Shown here: piece after piece, positions 47,419-55,859 of the stretch
Layout of the letters: each line of letters opens with the position of its first letter
Position numbering within the stretch: position 1 is the stretch's first letter
NCBI GenBank assembly: GCA_028279515.1
Contig: JANQNQ010000011.1
Coordinates: 1-64,000, forward strand
Direction of reading: 5' to 3'
Source of the DNA: Flavobacteriaceae bacterium
Lineage (GTDB): Bacteria > Bacteroidota > Bacteroidia > Flavobacteriales > Flavobacteriaceae
DNA length: 64,000 nucleotides
The notes under the pieces: model-generated
What the model was told of the DNA's origin: nothing
The model's input: only the letters and a program-made list of their open reading frames with translations
The model's database searches: none
Translations under genes and position numbers: made by a program

Positions 47419-48932
47419 TCACAAGGGTCTTTACTGGTACTGTAGTTGATCTTGCTTCCTTTTATGTTAGCAATAGGTTGGTCGAAAATAAAAGTTTTGC
47501 TTCCGTCACCTGGACCTCTGGCCGTTACCTTTGGCTTTCCTTTTGATTTGTTCCATCCAGCTTTCGAACAACCGTCCCTACCTTTTTTAAGGCTAAAAGT
47601 GGCATCGATTTCAATGGTCCAGTGATACATGAATTCAATATTGCTTGTTGAGGGCGTAGCTCCAGCTGGTGCTACTACAAAAAACACGTTGAACTTACCA
47701 CTTAGGCATACCTCATTTAATTTGGATTTAGGATCCTTGGGGTGTTCTGTTTTGAAGTTAGCGTGCGGAGTATCTACAATTTGCGGGGAAAAACCATTTA
47801 CATTCTGTGGTCCGAAACCACTTCCTGGTGCGCCAAACCAAGGCGCCGTAGGTGTTCCTTGACCTACGAGTGCATCTCTACTAGCATTAGAGATCCCTGT
47901 AGACCCAAAGCGTCCTTGCGTATACTTTGCCCCATAAGACGCACTTTCTACAGTTTGTGAAAAGCCCCAATCCCATTTTTTACGATTTTTTTCCATTTCT
48001 GCATCGTCCTTACCGCAAGCACAAGAGTTTGTATTCCCAGGACCGATCTGCCAGGTTCCTGCCCTAAACTGTACGCTTCCGCCTTTGCCTCCTGCAACGG
48101 ATCCACATCCCGGAAGCACAACAAAATTAGGGGCGCCTCGTGCTACCTTATCATCACATAGCAACAGAGAAATATCGGGCTTGTCGAGCACTGCTTTTGG
48201 TTTTTTACAACCATCTATCTCGCAGAGAAGATCGCCATTGGGTTTTTTACAGCCTTTCGTATTCTTATTGGCTGGAGGTGTTTGACAAGTAATGACATTG
48301 CCTAAATTGCCTGAAACTTCAGGCTGCTCAGTTAAAGAGCGTTTTACCTTTTCGGGTTGTTCATTCATTGCAAACGAGTTCGGGTCCTCTTTCATCGGGA
48401 TGCCCAGACTATGGAGTAGGTCGCAAATGGTGTCGATGGTGGTTGGAGGTTCAGAACCAGCGAATTTTTTATCCAAATGCCCCATGGTCTCAGGGCCAAC
48501 GATTCCGTCAACGGCCAATGTGTTTTTAGTCTGATATCCTTTGACCGCAGACATGGTTTCTTGTCCAAAGATGCCATCAACCCCAAATTGTAGCAAAGGG
48601 TGCCCACTGTCCTCAAGTGCCTTTTGAATCTTTCGCACATGCGATCCTTTGCTTCCAAAGCGAATAAGGTGTTTATTGTCAAAGGCCGCCTCAAGTTTAG
48701 GATCTCCGGCAAATCGCGGTGATGTTAGATCATGTCCGTCCCCTAAGTGACCCGACTCTTCTTTCTGAGGAGGAATAAAAGACGCATTGCTCAACTTAGG
48801 TTGAACGTTGTTAGATGCAAAAAAGGCATCTCTAGACCCGGTTGAAGGGAGAAAAGTATTCTCACCTTTTGGGCCCAAAAAAGGATTTAAACCAGTATTG
48901 GGTCTATGGATATGTGCGGAGGACAATTTCAA
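47412..48932 (-). CDS. Peptidoglycan-binding protein, eCIS-cargo-like leader, unknown C-terminus
   Basis: There is no signal peptide. Residues 1-70 look disordered and contain FFASNNVQPKL (37-47), resembling the FF..xxQPKL stretch at the start of DUF4157 (eCIS core) proteins. Residues 69-92 (LTSPRFAGDPKLEAAF) and a peptidoglycan-binding type 1 domain (about 93-155, with FGVDGIFGQET and VDGIVGPETMG) match the module often found in eCIS loci. Residues 160-506 are unrecognised and Cys-rich (12 Cys, with two GCKK copies at 227 and 241), with no transmembrane helix. It is alone: no sheath, tube or baseplate genes are in view. An exported toxin-like cargo is possible but unproven. Confidence 0.6.
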   Translation of the reverse strand: MKLSSAHIHRPNTGLNPFLGPKGENTFLPSTGSRDAFFASNNVQPKLSNASFIPPQKEESGHLGDGHDLTSPRFAGDPKLEAAFDNKHLIRFGSKGSHVRKIQKALEDSGHPLLQFGVDGIFGQETMSAVKGYQTKNTLAVDGIVGPETMGHLDKKFAGSEPPTTIDTICDLLHSLGIPMKEDPNSFAMNEQPEKVKRSLTEQPEVSGNLGNVITCQTPPANKNTKGCKKPNGDLLCEIDGCKKPKAVLDKPDISLLLCDDKVARGAPNFVVLPGCGSVAGGKGGSVQFRAGTWQIGPGNTNSCACGKDDAEMEKNRKKWDWGFSQTVESASYGAKYTQGRFGSTGISNASRDALVGQGTPTAPWFGAPGSGFGPQNVNGFSPQIVDTPHANFKTEHPKDPKSKLNEVCLSGKFNVFFVVAPAGATPSTSNIEFMYHWTIEIDATFSLKKGRDGCSKAGWNKSKGKPKVTARGPGDGSKTFIFDQPIANIKGSKINYSTSKDPCDQ

Positions 48933-48969
48933 ATCGTTTCAAAATAGTAACGAATTACGAAACTGGCTA

Positions 48970-48981
48970 GGGGATATTCCC
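48970..48981. promoter_or_regulatory. Palindromic GGGG-N5-CCC site upstream of the eCIS-like gene
   Basis: GGGGATATTCCC lies 38 bases upstream of the start of the 47412-48932 gene and equals the first 12 bases of the reverse complement of the site at 31429-31441. A binding-site role is inference. Confidence 0.35.
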
Positions 48982-49008
48982 TGTTCTTCGAACTATAAAG
49001 ACTACAAA

Positions 49009-49524
49009 TTACATATTGACAAATTCATATCCTGAAAGTTCAATGCCTCTCAGATCAAATTCGGTCTCGTTGAGTAAGATACCATGCTCTAAATAGGCCT
49101 TTAAATTGGCGAGCCAAAAGGTCCAGCCATTACTGCAGCCGTGATGTATCTTCAGCTTGTTTTCCTCATCAGTCGGAATGTTGCCCTGCTCTAATGACAC
49201 AAGCACAGCACCTTCTTTTTGCTCTAAGGTAACCGTGACCGTACAGTCACCAGCAAAAGACAGTTCGATGCGGTCTTCTCCGTTAGCTGCTAAGACCTTT
49301 CCGTGCTCTTTTCCGTCCCAGTTGTGCCACATCCAAGTGTATTCATCTCCTGCTTGTATAAACGCTTCGGGTGCTCTGACCTCTCCGCCTTGAGACACGT
49401 AAGCTGCACTTCGTAAAAACCAAGAAGTGATGCCTGCCGTAGTGCCCCAGCACCAGTACAGTTTTTCTTTTGAGGCTTTGATGTGAATCTTTTTGGTAAA
49501 TGATTCAAAAGATAGAGTTTTCAT
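49009..49524 (-). CDS. SRPBCC (START/AHSA1-like) domain protein
   Basis: The 171-residue protein has the layout of the AHSA1/SRPBCC superfamily: an opening beta-strand with KIHIKASKEKLYWCW, a middle GDEYTWMWHNW and a C-terminal helix with CSNGWTFWLANLKAYLEHG. These form a helix-grip cavity for a hydrophobic ligand. No ligand is known. It is cytosolic. The beta-lactamase-like gene lies 20 bases upstream on the same strand, so the two may be cotranscribed. Confidence 0.82.
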   Translation of the reverse strand: MKTLSFESFTKKIHIKASKEKLYWCWGTTAGITSWFLRSAAYVSQGGEVRAPEAFIQAGDEYTWMWHNWDGKEHGKVLAANGEDRIELSFAGDCTVTVTLEQKEGAVLVSLEQGNIPTDEENKLKIHHGCSNGWTFWLANLKAYLEHGILLNETEFDLRGIELSGYEFVNM

Positions 49525-49544
49525 ACTATGATTGTTTTGATTGA

Positions 49545-50669
49545 TTACTTGTTGTTTGCGATATGTTCGTGAACAGACCTGCCCAATGTCGCTAAGAACG
49601 GAATGCCGATCCCGTCATATTCATAAACATCATCATTAAAGATCTGGTCTTCGTTCACATGAATGGTCGCTGTTAAAATATACGCAATATCCTGCTCTTC
49701 ATCAACAATATATGCACAGTCCGTCAGGTATCCGTAAGCATATCCTACCTTGTTGTAGATTTTTATATGGTCCGGAATCCGTTCTTTTGAGTCTCCGAAC
49801 AAAAAGAACTTCACATATCCGTCGTAGTAGGTGCCTTCATCATATCCTTGTTTTCGCGGAACTTGATACATGGTTTCCAACAAAAAGGACCGATCGTCTA
49901 AATCAAGAGAAAGACGCTCATTCTCTTTATATTTCTGCGGAAAATGTAAGCGTTTCATGAGTCCGTGTACGGTTTTGATGGGGAGGTAGTTCTTTTCAGA
50001 GAAATCCATGGGTTCAGTAAATAACACATCATCCTCATAGTATCCTTTCCCTTTGAAAACACGTTGCAGCTGAAGCCTTTCAATATCACTATTGATCAAT
50101 GGTTCTTGCTGTATCAGCGTCGAATCGTTAAGCTGAAACACCAAAGCCTCGGTGGTAGGCGCATCGGCATCTTCGGTCGAAAGACGATGCGAAACGCGAG
50201 CGGGCTGCAGACCTTTTTCCTTCAACTTCTGATTGACATAATTGGTTCCTAAAAACTCGAACAATCTGTTGTATGCTGCATTATCGCTCGTCGCAAAGAT
50301 TTTGACAATCTCCTTACGCAAGGTCGTTTGCACCGAATCGCCTTCCACATAAAACAGCGTCTGACTGTCAATCTCAGGCATTTCATTCACTTTCTCCAAA
50401 GCTAGAAGAGCGATGGGAAACTTAACCGTGCTCGCTGGATAAAAGTAATCGACATCGTCTACTTGAAATTCTTCCTCTTTAAACCGAACGGTACCGCTTT
50501 CATCGTTGTCAATCTTTGTGAGCATGATCTGTACCTCATGTGCTTCAAGGTTGTCCATGACCATCTTGATCTGCTCATTTTCGGTATTTAGAACCTGTTC
50601 TAGAACTTGGGTGTTGGGGTGAGAGCAGGAGGTAAGCAAGAACATCCAACAAAGTTTGATCGGTTTCAT
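49545..50669 (-). CDS. Class A beta-lactamase-like serine hydrolase, lipoprotein
   Basis: The signal ends in a lipobox (LLTSC, Cys15), so the protein is likely lipid-anchored. The serine hydrolase core has SxxK (S80-T-V-K83), SDN (128-130) and a C-terminal NKVGYAYG with the KxG motif, as in class A beta-lactamases and low-weight penicillin-binding proteins. It is longer than classical class A enzymes (374 aa). The Glu166-equivalent deacylation residue is not evident, so it may be a D,D-peptidase-like or other serine hydrolase rather than a resistance enzyme. Confidence 0.8.
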   Translation of the reverse strand: MKPIKLCWMFLLTSCSHPNTQVLEQVLNTENEQIKMVMDNLEAHEVQIMLTKIDNDESGTVRFKEEEFQVDDVDYFYPASTVKFPIALLALEKVNEMPEIDSQTLFYVEGDSVQTTLRKEIVKIFATSDNAAYNRLFEFLGTNYVNQKLKEKGLQPARVSHRLSTEDADAPTTEALVFQLNDSTLIQQEPLINSDIERLQLQRVFKGKGYYEDDVLFTEPMDFSEKNYLPIKTVHGLMKRLHFPQKYKENERLSLDLDDRSFLLETMYQVPRKQGYDEGTYYDGYVKFFLFGDSKERIPDHIKIYNKVGYAYGYLTDCAYIVDEEQDIAYILTATIHVNEDQIFNDDVYEYDGIGIPFLATLGRSVHEHIANNK

Positions 50670-50697
50670 TTATGGTTGGTTTGTCCTTTAAAAATAC

Positions 50698-50727
50698 AAA
50701 AAAAGCGCCGATCAACAGATCGGCGCT
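50698..50727 (-). terminator. Terminator after lysA
   Basis: AGCGCCGATC and GATCGGCGCT form a 10-base stem with loop aaca. On the minus strand it is followed by a run of eight Ts, so it ends the lysA transcript. Confidence 0.8.
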
Positions 50728-50755
50728 CTTCCAACTAAAACATAAACGAATTGTA

Positions 50756-51991
50756 CTATTTAACAAGTACTTTTTCTTTTTCAATAGTAAAGTCTACCGA
50801 CACTTGATTGTGCAAGAGGTCATCAAAGGTTTCCCGCTTTCTGATCAAAAGCGCCTTTTGGTCTACCCACAATACTTCGGCAGGTCTAAATCTTGAGTTA
50901 TAATTGCTGGCCATGGTAAAACAATAAGCCCCGGCATTTTTAAAGCATAGGATATCGCCTTCGGTAATTTCGTTGATTCTGCGGTTGTTGGCAAAAGTGT
51001 CGGTCTCACAGATATAGCCAACCACCGAGTAAAATCGCTCTCTTCCCTTGGGATTCGAGATGTTTTCTATCTGGTGTTGCGAGCCGTAAAGCATAGGACG
51101 AATCAAGTGATTGAACCCAGAATCGATCTGCGCAAATACCGTTGAGGTGGTTTGTTTGACCACATTGACACTGGCTAAGAAATGTCCGGCCTCGCTTACT
51201 AAAAACTTACCAGGCTCGAAGGCCAAAGTAAGTGGCTTTCCATACTCTTCACAGAATTCATTGAATCGCGAAGAAAGTTTTTGCCCCAGCTCTTCGATAT
51301 TAGTTTCAATGTCACCAGACTTATAAGGAACTTTGAAACCGCTTCCAAAATCGATGAACTCAAGTTCTTTGAAATTCTTGGCCGTTTCAAACAGGATTTC
51401 AGAAGCATACAAAAAGACGTCGATGTCAAGAATGTCGCTTCCCGTGTGCATGTGAATACCATTGATGGTCATACCTGTATTCTCGACGATACGTAAGATA
51501 TGCGGAATCTGATGGATGCTAATACCAAATTTCGAATCGATATGCCCCACAGATATGTTGGTATTACCACCCGCCATTACGTGCGGGTTGATGCGAATAC
51601 AAACGGGGATGTTAGGATATTTGCTTCCAAATTGCTCGAGGATCGACAGGTTGTCAATATTGATTTGAGCTCCTAGGCCCGAAACATCTTCAATCTCTTT
51701 CAATGAGACCCCATTAGGGGTGAAAATAATGCGCTCGGCAGAAAAGCCAGCCGCAAGCCCCAATTTGACTTCCTGAATAGAGACGGTGTCTAGGCCGGCT
51801 CCGAGCTGATTCATCAGCTTCAAGATGGCCACGTTTGAAAGGGCCTTCACTGCGTAGTTGATCTTCAATGAGTTTATATTGTTGAACGCGTTCTTAAGGC
51901 GATTGTATTGATTGATGATGGTATCTGCATCGTATACATACACAGGACTACCAAAATCTTCTGCTATGTTTAAAAGGTCTCTATTATTCAT
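50756..51991 (-). CDS. lysA: Diaminopimelate decarboxylase
   Basis: The 411-residue PLP enzyme makes L-lysine from meso-diaminopimelate, the last step of lysine synthesis. Its Lys49 in YAVKALSN binds PLP. It carries HMHTGSD, DFGSGFKVPY and EPGKFLVSEAGHFL in the barrel and the C-terminal CETDTFA stretch with the active-site Cys. It has the alanine racemase-like fold III architecture and normal length. A -7 element lies 20 bases upstream of the ATG. Confidence 0.95.
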   Translation of the reverse strand: MNNRDLLNIAEDFGSPVYVYDADTIINQYNRLKNAFNNINSLKINYAVKALSNVAILKLMNQLGAGLDTVSIQEVKLGLAAGFSAERIIFTPNGVSLKEIEDVSGLGAQINIDNLSILEQFGSKYPNIPVCIRINPHVMAGGNTNISVGHIDSKFGISIHQIPHILRIVENTGMTINGIHMHTGSDILDIDVFLYASEILFETAKNFKELEFIDFGSGFKVPYKSGDIETNIEELGQKLSSRFNEFCEEYGKPLTLAFEPGKFLVSEAGHFLASVNVVKQTTSTVFAQIDSGFNHLIRPMLYGSQHQIENISNPKGRERFYSVVGYICETDTFANNRRINEITEGDILCFKNAGAYCFTMASNYNSRFRPAEVLWVDQKALLIRKRETFDDLLHNQVSVDFTIEKEKVLVK

Positions 51992-52010
51992 ATCATATGG
52001 TTTGCATCAA

Positions 52011-52018
52011 CAAATCTA
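52011..52018 (-). promoter_or_regulatory. -7 element of lysA
   Basis: The minus strand reads TAGATTTG, an exact TAnnTTTG match, 20 bases before the lysA ATG. Confidence 0.45.
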
Positions 52019-52159
52019 AGTTAGTAAAAGAATTACACGAAATAATCTTACCATTAAATATAAAAATAACACAAAAAGTTATATTTATAACAAATAGAAT
52101 TAGCAATTATTTAAAGGTAAGGCGCTTTTGTTTTTCGTAATTTTATAAAAAAGAATGCT

Positions 52160-52810
52160 ATGGACCCACTATTGCCCATGTTTCCGTTGCAAATGGTCGT
52201 TTATCCAAACGAGTTTATTCCCTTGCATATATTCGAAGAACGCTATCAACAATTGATCAGTGATTCTGAGCGAGACGGGATACGATTTGGGATTCCGACC
52301 TATATAGACGGAAAGATGAAGTACGGGACCGAAGTAGAACTTAAGGAGATCGTCAATCGCTACCCGAGTGGTGCCTCTGATGTGATTTGCAAAGGATTGA
52401 GGGTGTTTACGATTGAAGAATTCTTAGACCCATTCCCCGGAAAATTATATGCAGGGGCTCGGGTACAGTACCTTTCAAATATTGACGATGCTGTGCACTC
52501 ATTGACCCAAAGGGCGGCTGATCTAGTAGAAACGCTCTACGGTTTGTTAGGCGTTCCGGGCAAAGACCCGGATGCCTATTTTGATAGTTTCAAGTATGCG
52601 CACAAGATCGGACTTTCGCTATCTCAAGAATACGAGCTGCTAAAGACGCTTAGTGAGAGCGATCGTTTGCTAAGCATAATCAGGCATTTGGAGACCACGA
52701 TTCCTGTTGTCAAAGAAATGAACAAGGCCAGAGAATTGATCCAATTGAACGGGCATTTTCGAAATTACGATCCCTTGGACTTCAAAGAATATCGAATTGA
52801 TAATGAGTAG
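52160..52810 (+). CDS. LON peptidase substrate-binding domain protein
   Basis: The 216-residue protein starts with the LON-N signature LPMFPLQMVVYPNEFIPLHIFEERY, continues through FGIPTYIDG and ends in a helical part. It lacks the ATPase and protease domains of Lon, as usual in this stand-alone family. It probably binds peptides or modulates another factor, but no role is shown. It lies 99 bases before sucC with no shared promoter evidence. Confidence 0.87.
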   Translation: MDPLLPMFPLQMVVYPNEFIPLHIFEERYQQLISDSERDGIRFGIPTYIDGKMKYGTEVELKEIVNRYPSGASDVICKGLRVFTIEEFLDPFPGKLYAGARVQYLSNIDDAVHSLTQRAADLVETLYGLLGVPGKDPDAYFDSFKYAHKIGLSLSQEYELLKTLSESDRLLSIIRHLETTIPVVKEMNKARELIQLNGHFRNYDPLDFKEYRIDNE

Positions 52811-52878
52811 TACTGGCATCTGTCTTTCATATCCTTAAAAACATTCCCGAATTAATGGTTTATTTTCCTTGAGTTTGT

Positions 52879-52886
52879 TACTTTTG
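52879..52886 (+). promoter_or_regulatory. -7 element of sucC
   Basis: TACTTTTG matches TAnnTTTG, 23 bases upstream of the sucC ATG. A weak TTT lies 18 bases further upstream. Confidence 0.45.
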
Positions 52887-52909
52887 CTACGCTAAAATTT
52901 GATAACAAA

Positions 52910-54103
52910 ATGAACTTACACGAATATCAAGGAAAAGAAATACTTGCTAGTTTTGGAGTACGCGTACAACGCGGTATTGTTGCTCAAAATGCGGCTGAAG
53001 CAGTATCAGCGGCAAAACAACTTACCGAAGAAACCGGTACCGGATGGCATGTGATCAAAGCACAGATCCATGCAGGAGGCCGTGGTAAAGGTGGTGGTGT
53101 AAAGCTAGCTAAGAACCTAAAAGAGGTGGAAGAAATTGCAGGACAGATCATCGGAATGAACCTGATCACACCGCAAACTTCGGCCGAAGGAAAGAAAGTT
53201 CATCAAGTATTAGTTGCTGAAGACGTTTATTATCCTGGAGATAGTGAGCCAAATGAGTTCTACATGTCGGTGCTTTTGAACAGAGGTGCAGGTAAGAACA
53301 TGATCATGTACTCAACTGAAGGAGGAATGGACATCGAGCAAGTAGCAGAAGAAACTCCGCACTTGATATTTACAGAAGAGGTAGACCCATCTGTTGGGTT
53401 GATGCCTTTTCAAGCACGCCGCGTTGCATTTAACTTAGGCTTAAGCGGTGCAGCGTTTAAAGAGATGACCAAGTTCGTTTCTGCATTGTATACTGCCTAT
53501 GTAAAGTCTGATGCCTCATTATTCGAGATCAACCCTGTGTTGAAGACCTCTGATGATAAGATCATGGCAGTAGATGCTAAAGTGACCATCGACGACAATG
53601 CTTTATACAGACATAGAGATTACTTAGACCTTCGTGACCTTAGGGAAGAAAACCCAATTGAGGTAGAAGCGAAAGAAGTGGGTCTTAACTACGTTGACCT
53701 TGACGGTAACGTTGGATGCATGGTAAATGGTGCCGGATTAGCGATGGCTACTATGGACCTTATCAAAATGGCCGGAGGTGAACCAGCAAACTTCTTAGAC
53801 GTTGGAGGAACAGCTGATGCCAAGCGTGTTGAAACAGCGTTTAGAATCATCCTTAAGGATCCAAACGTGAAAGCAATTCTTGTCAACATCTTTGGAGGAA
53901 TCGTTCGTTGTGATCGTGTAGCCCAAGGTATTGTAGATGCTTACAAGAACATGGGAGATGCCATCAATGTGCCGATCATTGTTCGTTTGCAAGGAACCAA
54001 CGCTGAGATCGCCAAAGAGTTGATCGACAACTCTGGATTGGACGTTGAGAGCGCGGTTGAATTCCAAGAGGCCGCTGATAAAGTACAGCAAGTACTAAGT
54101 TAA
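52910..54103 (+). CDS. sucC: Succinate-CoA ligase subunit beta
   Basis: The 397-residue subunit has the ATP-grasp pattern: N-terminal MNLHEYQGKEILASFGV, HAGGRGKGGGVKLA with the ATP-binding Lys, and the C-terminal FGGIVRCDRVAQGI that meets the alpha subunit. It makes succinyl-CoA to succinate in the TCA cycle. The alpha subunit gene (sucD) is not next to it, which is common in Flavobacteriaceae. A clear terminator follows, so it is probably expressed alone. Confidence 0.95.
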   Translation: MNLHEYQGKEILASFGVRVQRGIVAQNAAEAVSAAKQLTEETGTGWHVIKAQIHAGGRGKGGGVKLAKNLKEVEEIAGQIIGMNLITPQTSAEGKKVHQVLVAEDVYYPGDSEPNEFYMSVLLNRGAGKNMIMYSTEGGMDIEQVAEETPHLIFTEEVDPSVGLMPFQARRVAFNLGLSGAAFKEMTKFVSALYTAYVKSDASLFEINPVLKTSDDKIMAVDAKVTIDDNALYRHRDYLDLRDLREENPIEVEAKEVGLNYVDLDGNVGCMVNGAGLAMATMDLIKMAGGEPANFLDVGGTADAKRVETAFRIILKDPNVKAILVNIFGGIVRCDRVAQGIVDAYKNMGDAINVPIIVRLQGTNAEIAKELIDNSGLDVESAVEFQEAADKVQQVLS

Positions 54104-54130
54104 GACGCTGGTACACAATATATAATAAAG

Positions 54131-54157
54131 ACCCGAGCTTTTAGCTCGGGTTTTTTT
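54131..54157 (+). terminator. Terminator after sucC
   Basis: ACCCGAGCT and AGCTCGGGT form a 9-base stem with loop TTT, followed by seven Ts. It lies 27 bases after the sucC stop. Confidence 0.88.
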
Positions 54158-54276
54158 ATGGGGTTGAGTTAACGGCTTCTAAAAGTTCGTTAAACTAAGG
54201 TTAAAGAACCCAAAAGGTTGTAACGGGGGTATTGGTTTTCAAGTCTATTAGGTGTAATCAATAAAAAACGAACATT

Positions 54277-54609
54277 ATGAAAAGAATCTCAGTACTGTTG
54301 TTAGCAGTGGTTTTCACGCTAAGCGGGGCATTGTCAGCAAATGCCATGGAAAACGAAAAGAAGCCAGTAAAAAATCAAATGTCTAAAGAAATCAGTGAAA
54401 TGCTCAAAGCACCATCATTGGACATCAATGGTGATGTAAAGGCAGAGGTAACGTTCACCTTAAATGAAGACAACGAGATCGTAGTGTTGAAGGTGAAAAC
54501 TGAGAACGCCGATGTAGAGCGTTTCATCAAGCAACGATTAAACTACAAAAAGATAAAGTTTAGAGGAAAACTACCTGAGTATAAGTTGACCGTTCGGGTC
54601 ACTACATAG
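54277..54609 (+). CDS. Small exported protein, TonB-C-like (110 aa)
   Basis: A signal peptide (about 1-24, ending SANA) precedes 86 residues. The pattern VTFTLNEDNEIVVLKVKTEN followed by FIKQRLNYKKIK resembles the TonB C-terminal domain, but the protein lacks a membrane anchor and is shorter. The role is unknown; similar small secreted proteins are common in Flavobacteriaceae. A terminator follows, so it is probably a single-gene unit. Confidence 0.6.
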   Translation: MKRISVLLLAVVFTLSGALSANAMENEKKPVKNQMSKEISEMLKAPSLDINGDVKAEVTFTLNEDNEIVVLKVKTENADVERFIKQRLNYKKIKFRGKLPEYKLTVRVTT

Positions 54610-54641
54610 GTATGTTAGTTAGTGGTTAGTTAGTTAATGAT

Positions 54642-54676
54642 AAACCCAAGTCGAACGTGACTTGGGTTTATTTTTT
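54642..54676 (+). terminator. Terminator after the TonB-C-like gene
   Basis: AAACCCAAGTC and GACTTGGGTTT form an 11-base stem with a 6-base loop, followed by ATTTTTT. It lies 33 bases after the stop. Confidence 0.85.
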
Positions 54677-54790
54677 GTAGAAAAAGATATTCATAGACAG
54701 CCGTATATACAAAAACGAAAGGTTCTTCGTTTTTAATCCATAGTGTAGCTGATATTTTTATTAATTTAGGGGCAAAGCCTCAAAAGACCT

Positions 54791-55192
54791 ATGAATTCCA
54801 AAAAAGAAAAGCTCAGTTTGCTAGCTGAGATGATTCAGTTTGCAAAATCAGACAATGCACTCAAAGACTCAGAGTATGATTTCTTATTGGCGGTAGCCAG
54901 TCAAATCGGAATCGACAAACAAGAGTTGGATCGTTTGTTTGACGAAAAGGTAGACCGAGTACCTTTGAAGCCAGAGTCTCAACGCATTCTTCAATTTCAT
55001 CGCCTAGTATTACTTATGAATGTAGATCAAGAAGCAAGTGCTAGCGAATTGGAGAAGATCCGTGATATGGGCATCAAAATGGGACTAAACCCATTGGCAA
55101 CCAATAAGGTTTTGGATGTGATGCACAACTACCCAAATAAGGTGGTTCCACCTAATGTACTTATTGACATTTTTAGTACTTATTACAACTAA
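54791..55192 (+). CDS. TerB-like helical protein (133 aa)
   Basis: This all-helical soluble protein has spaced acidic patches and the overall pattern of TerB/DUF533-type domains (LLAEMIQFAKSDNALKDSEYDFLLAVASQIGID and VLLMNVDQEASASELEKIRDMG). TerB domains bind metal through acidic residues in some tellurite-resistance proteins. No other ter genes are nearby, so a tellurite role is not supported. There is no signal peptide. Confidence 0.6.
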   Translation: MNSKKEKLSLLAEMIQFAKSDNALKDSEYDFLLAVASQIGIDKQELDRLFDEKVDRVPLKPESQRILQFHRLVLLMNVDQEASASELEKIRDMGIKMGLNPLATNKVLDVMHNYPNKVVPPNVLIDIFSTYYN

Positions 55193-55213
55193 AATTTACC
55201 AAAAACCGTCATT

Positions 55214-55243
55214 TTGACACCTTCATTTACTGAAAAGTAGACA
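55214..55243 (+). promoter_or_regulatory. Possible atypical promoter of the small heat-shock gene
   Basis: TTGACA at 55214-55219 with TAGACA at 55238-55243 (18-base spacing) resembles a classical sigma70 promoter rather than the usual Bacteroidetes type. It lies 86 bases before the ATG at 55329. Confidence 0.3.
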
Positions 55244-55328
55244 TAATGTCTTGTTTTTTAGATTGGAATTGATTTTGCCGTATACCCAACAAACGACAGT
55301 TGATCAATCAATTTTAAAAAATAAGACA

Positions 55329-55760
55329 ATGAGTTTAGTAAAAAGAAAAAACAGTATTTGGTTTCCTAGTGTATTTGATGAGTTAATGAAACCTGATTGG
55401 TTTGGCGGCACTTTTAACGAGGTTCGCGCTAACATCCCTGCGGTGAATATTAAGGAAGATGACGCTTCTTTTTCACTTGAATTGGCGGCTCCAGGGATTT
55501 CTAAGGAAGATTTCAAGATCGACCTAGACAATGATGTGCTGACCATCTCATCAGAGAAAAAATCAGAAAACGAAGAAGCAAATAAAGGGTACACCCGTAA
55601 GGAATTCAGTTACCATTCTTTTAAAAGGTCGTTTACCATACCAGAGAGTGTGGATCCCAATGCCATAGGGGCATCGTATGAGAACGGTGTTTTGACTGTG
55701 GCACTTCCTAAAAAAGAAGAAGCGGTCGTAAAGCCCAATAGAGAAATTAAAATTTCATAG
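55329..55760 (+). CDS. Small heat-shock protein, Hsp20/alpha-crystallin
   Basis: The 143-residue protein has the alpha-crystallin domain (about residues 38-130) with SLELAAPGISKEDFKIDL and the C-terminal A-x-x-x-NGVLTVALPK motif, plus an I-x-I-type tail (EIKIS). It is a holdase chaperone that forms oligomers. The ATG at 55329 gives the normal family length; the frame runs upstream. The upstream TTGACA-type sequence hints at stress-linked control, but this is only inference. A terminator follows. Confidence 0.92.
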   Translation: MSLVKRKNSIWFPSVFDELMKPDWFGGTFNEVRANIPAVNIKEDDASFSLELAAPGISKEDFKIDLDNDVLTISSEKKSENEEANKGYTRKEFSYHSFKRSFTIPESVDPNAIGASYENGVLTVALPKKEEAVVKPNREIKIS

Positions 55761-55814
55761 ATACTTCAGAGAGGAGTTTTCATAATTTGAAGTTTGGTTA
55801 GTTAGTTAATGTGT

Positions 55815-55848
55815 GTAAAAGCGCCCGGTGGGGCGCTTTTACTTTTTG
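55815..55848 (+). terminator. Terminator after hsp20
   Basis: GTAAAAGCGCCC and GGGCGCTTTTAC form a 12-base stem with loop GGTG, followed by TTTTT. The minus side is also T-rich in the stem, so it may work for the convergent VOC gene. Confidence 0.8.
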
Positions 55849-55859
55849 GTGCCTAGTGG

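Noticed and set aside
47412-50669. A complete eCIS or toxin-immunity locus around the leader-bearing protein
   Set aside because: The neighbours (SRPBCC, beta-lactamase-like lipoprotein, nitronate monooxygenase) are ordinary genes; no sheath, tube, spike or AAA ATPase gene is visible in the window.
49545-50669. Antibiotic-resistance beta-lactamase
   Set aside because: SxxK, SDN and KxG are present, but the protein is long, lipid-anchored, and the deacylating Glu region is not evident; a peptidase-like role fits as well.
54791-55192. Tellurite resistance role for the TerB-like protein
   Set aside because: No other ter genes are present, and single TerB-like domains occur in many contexts.
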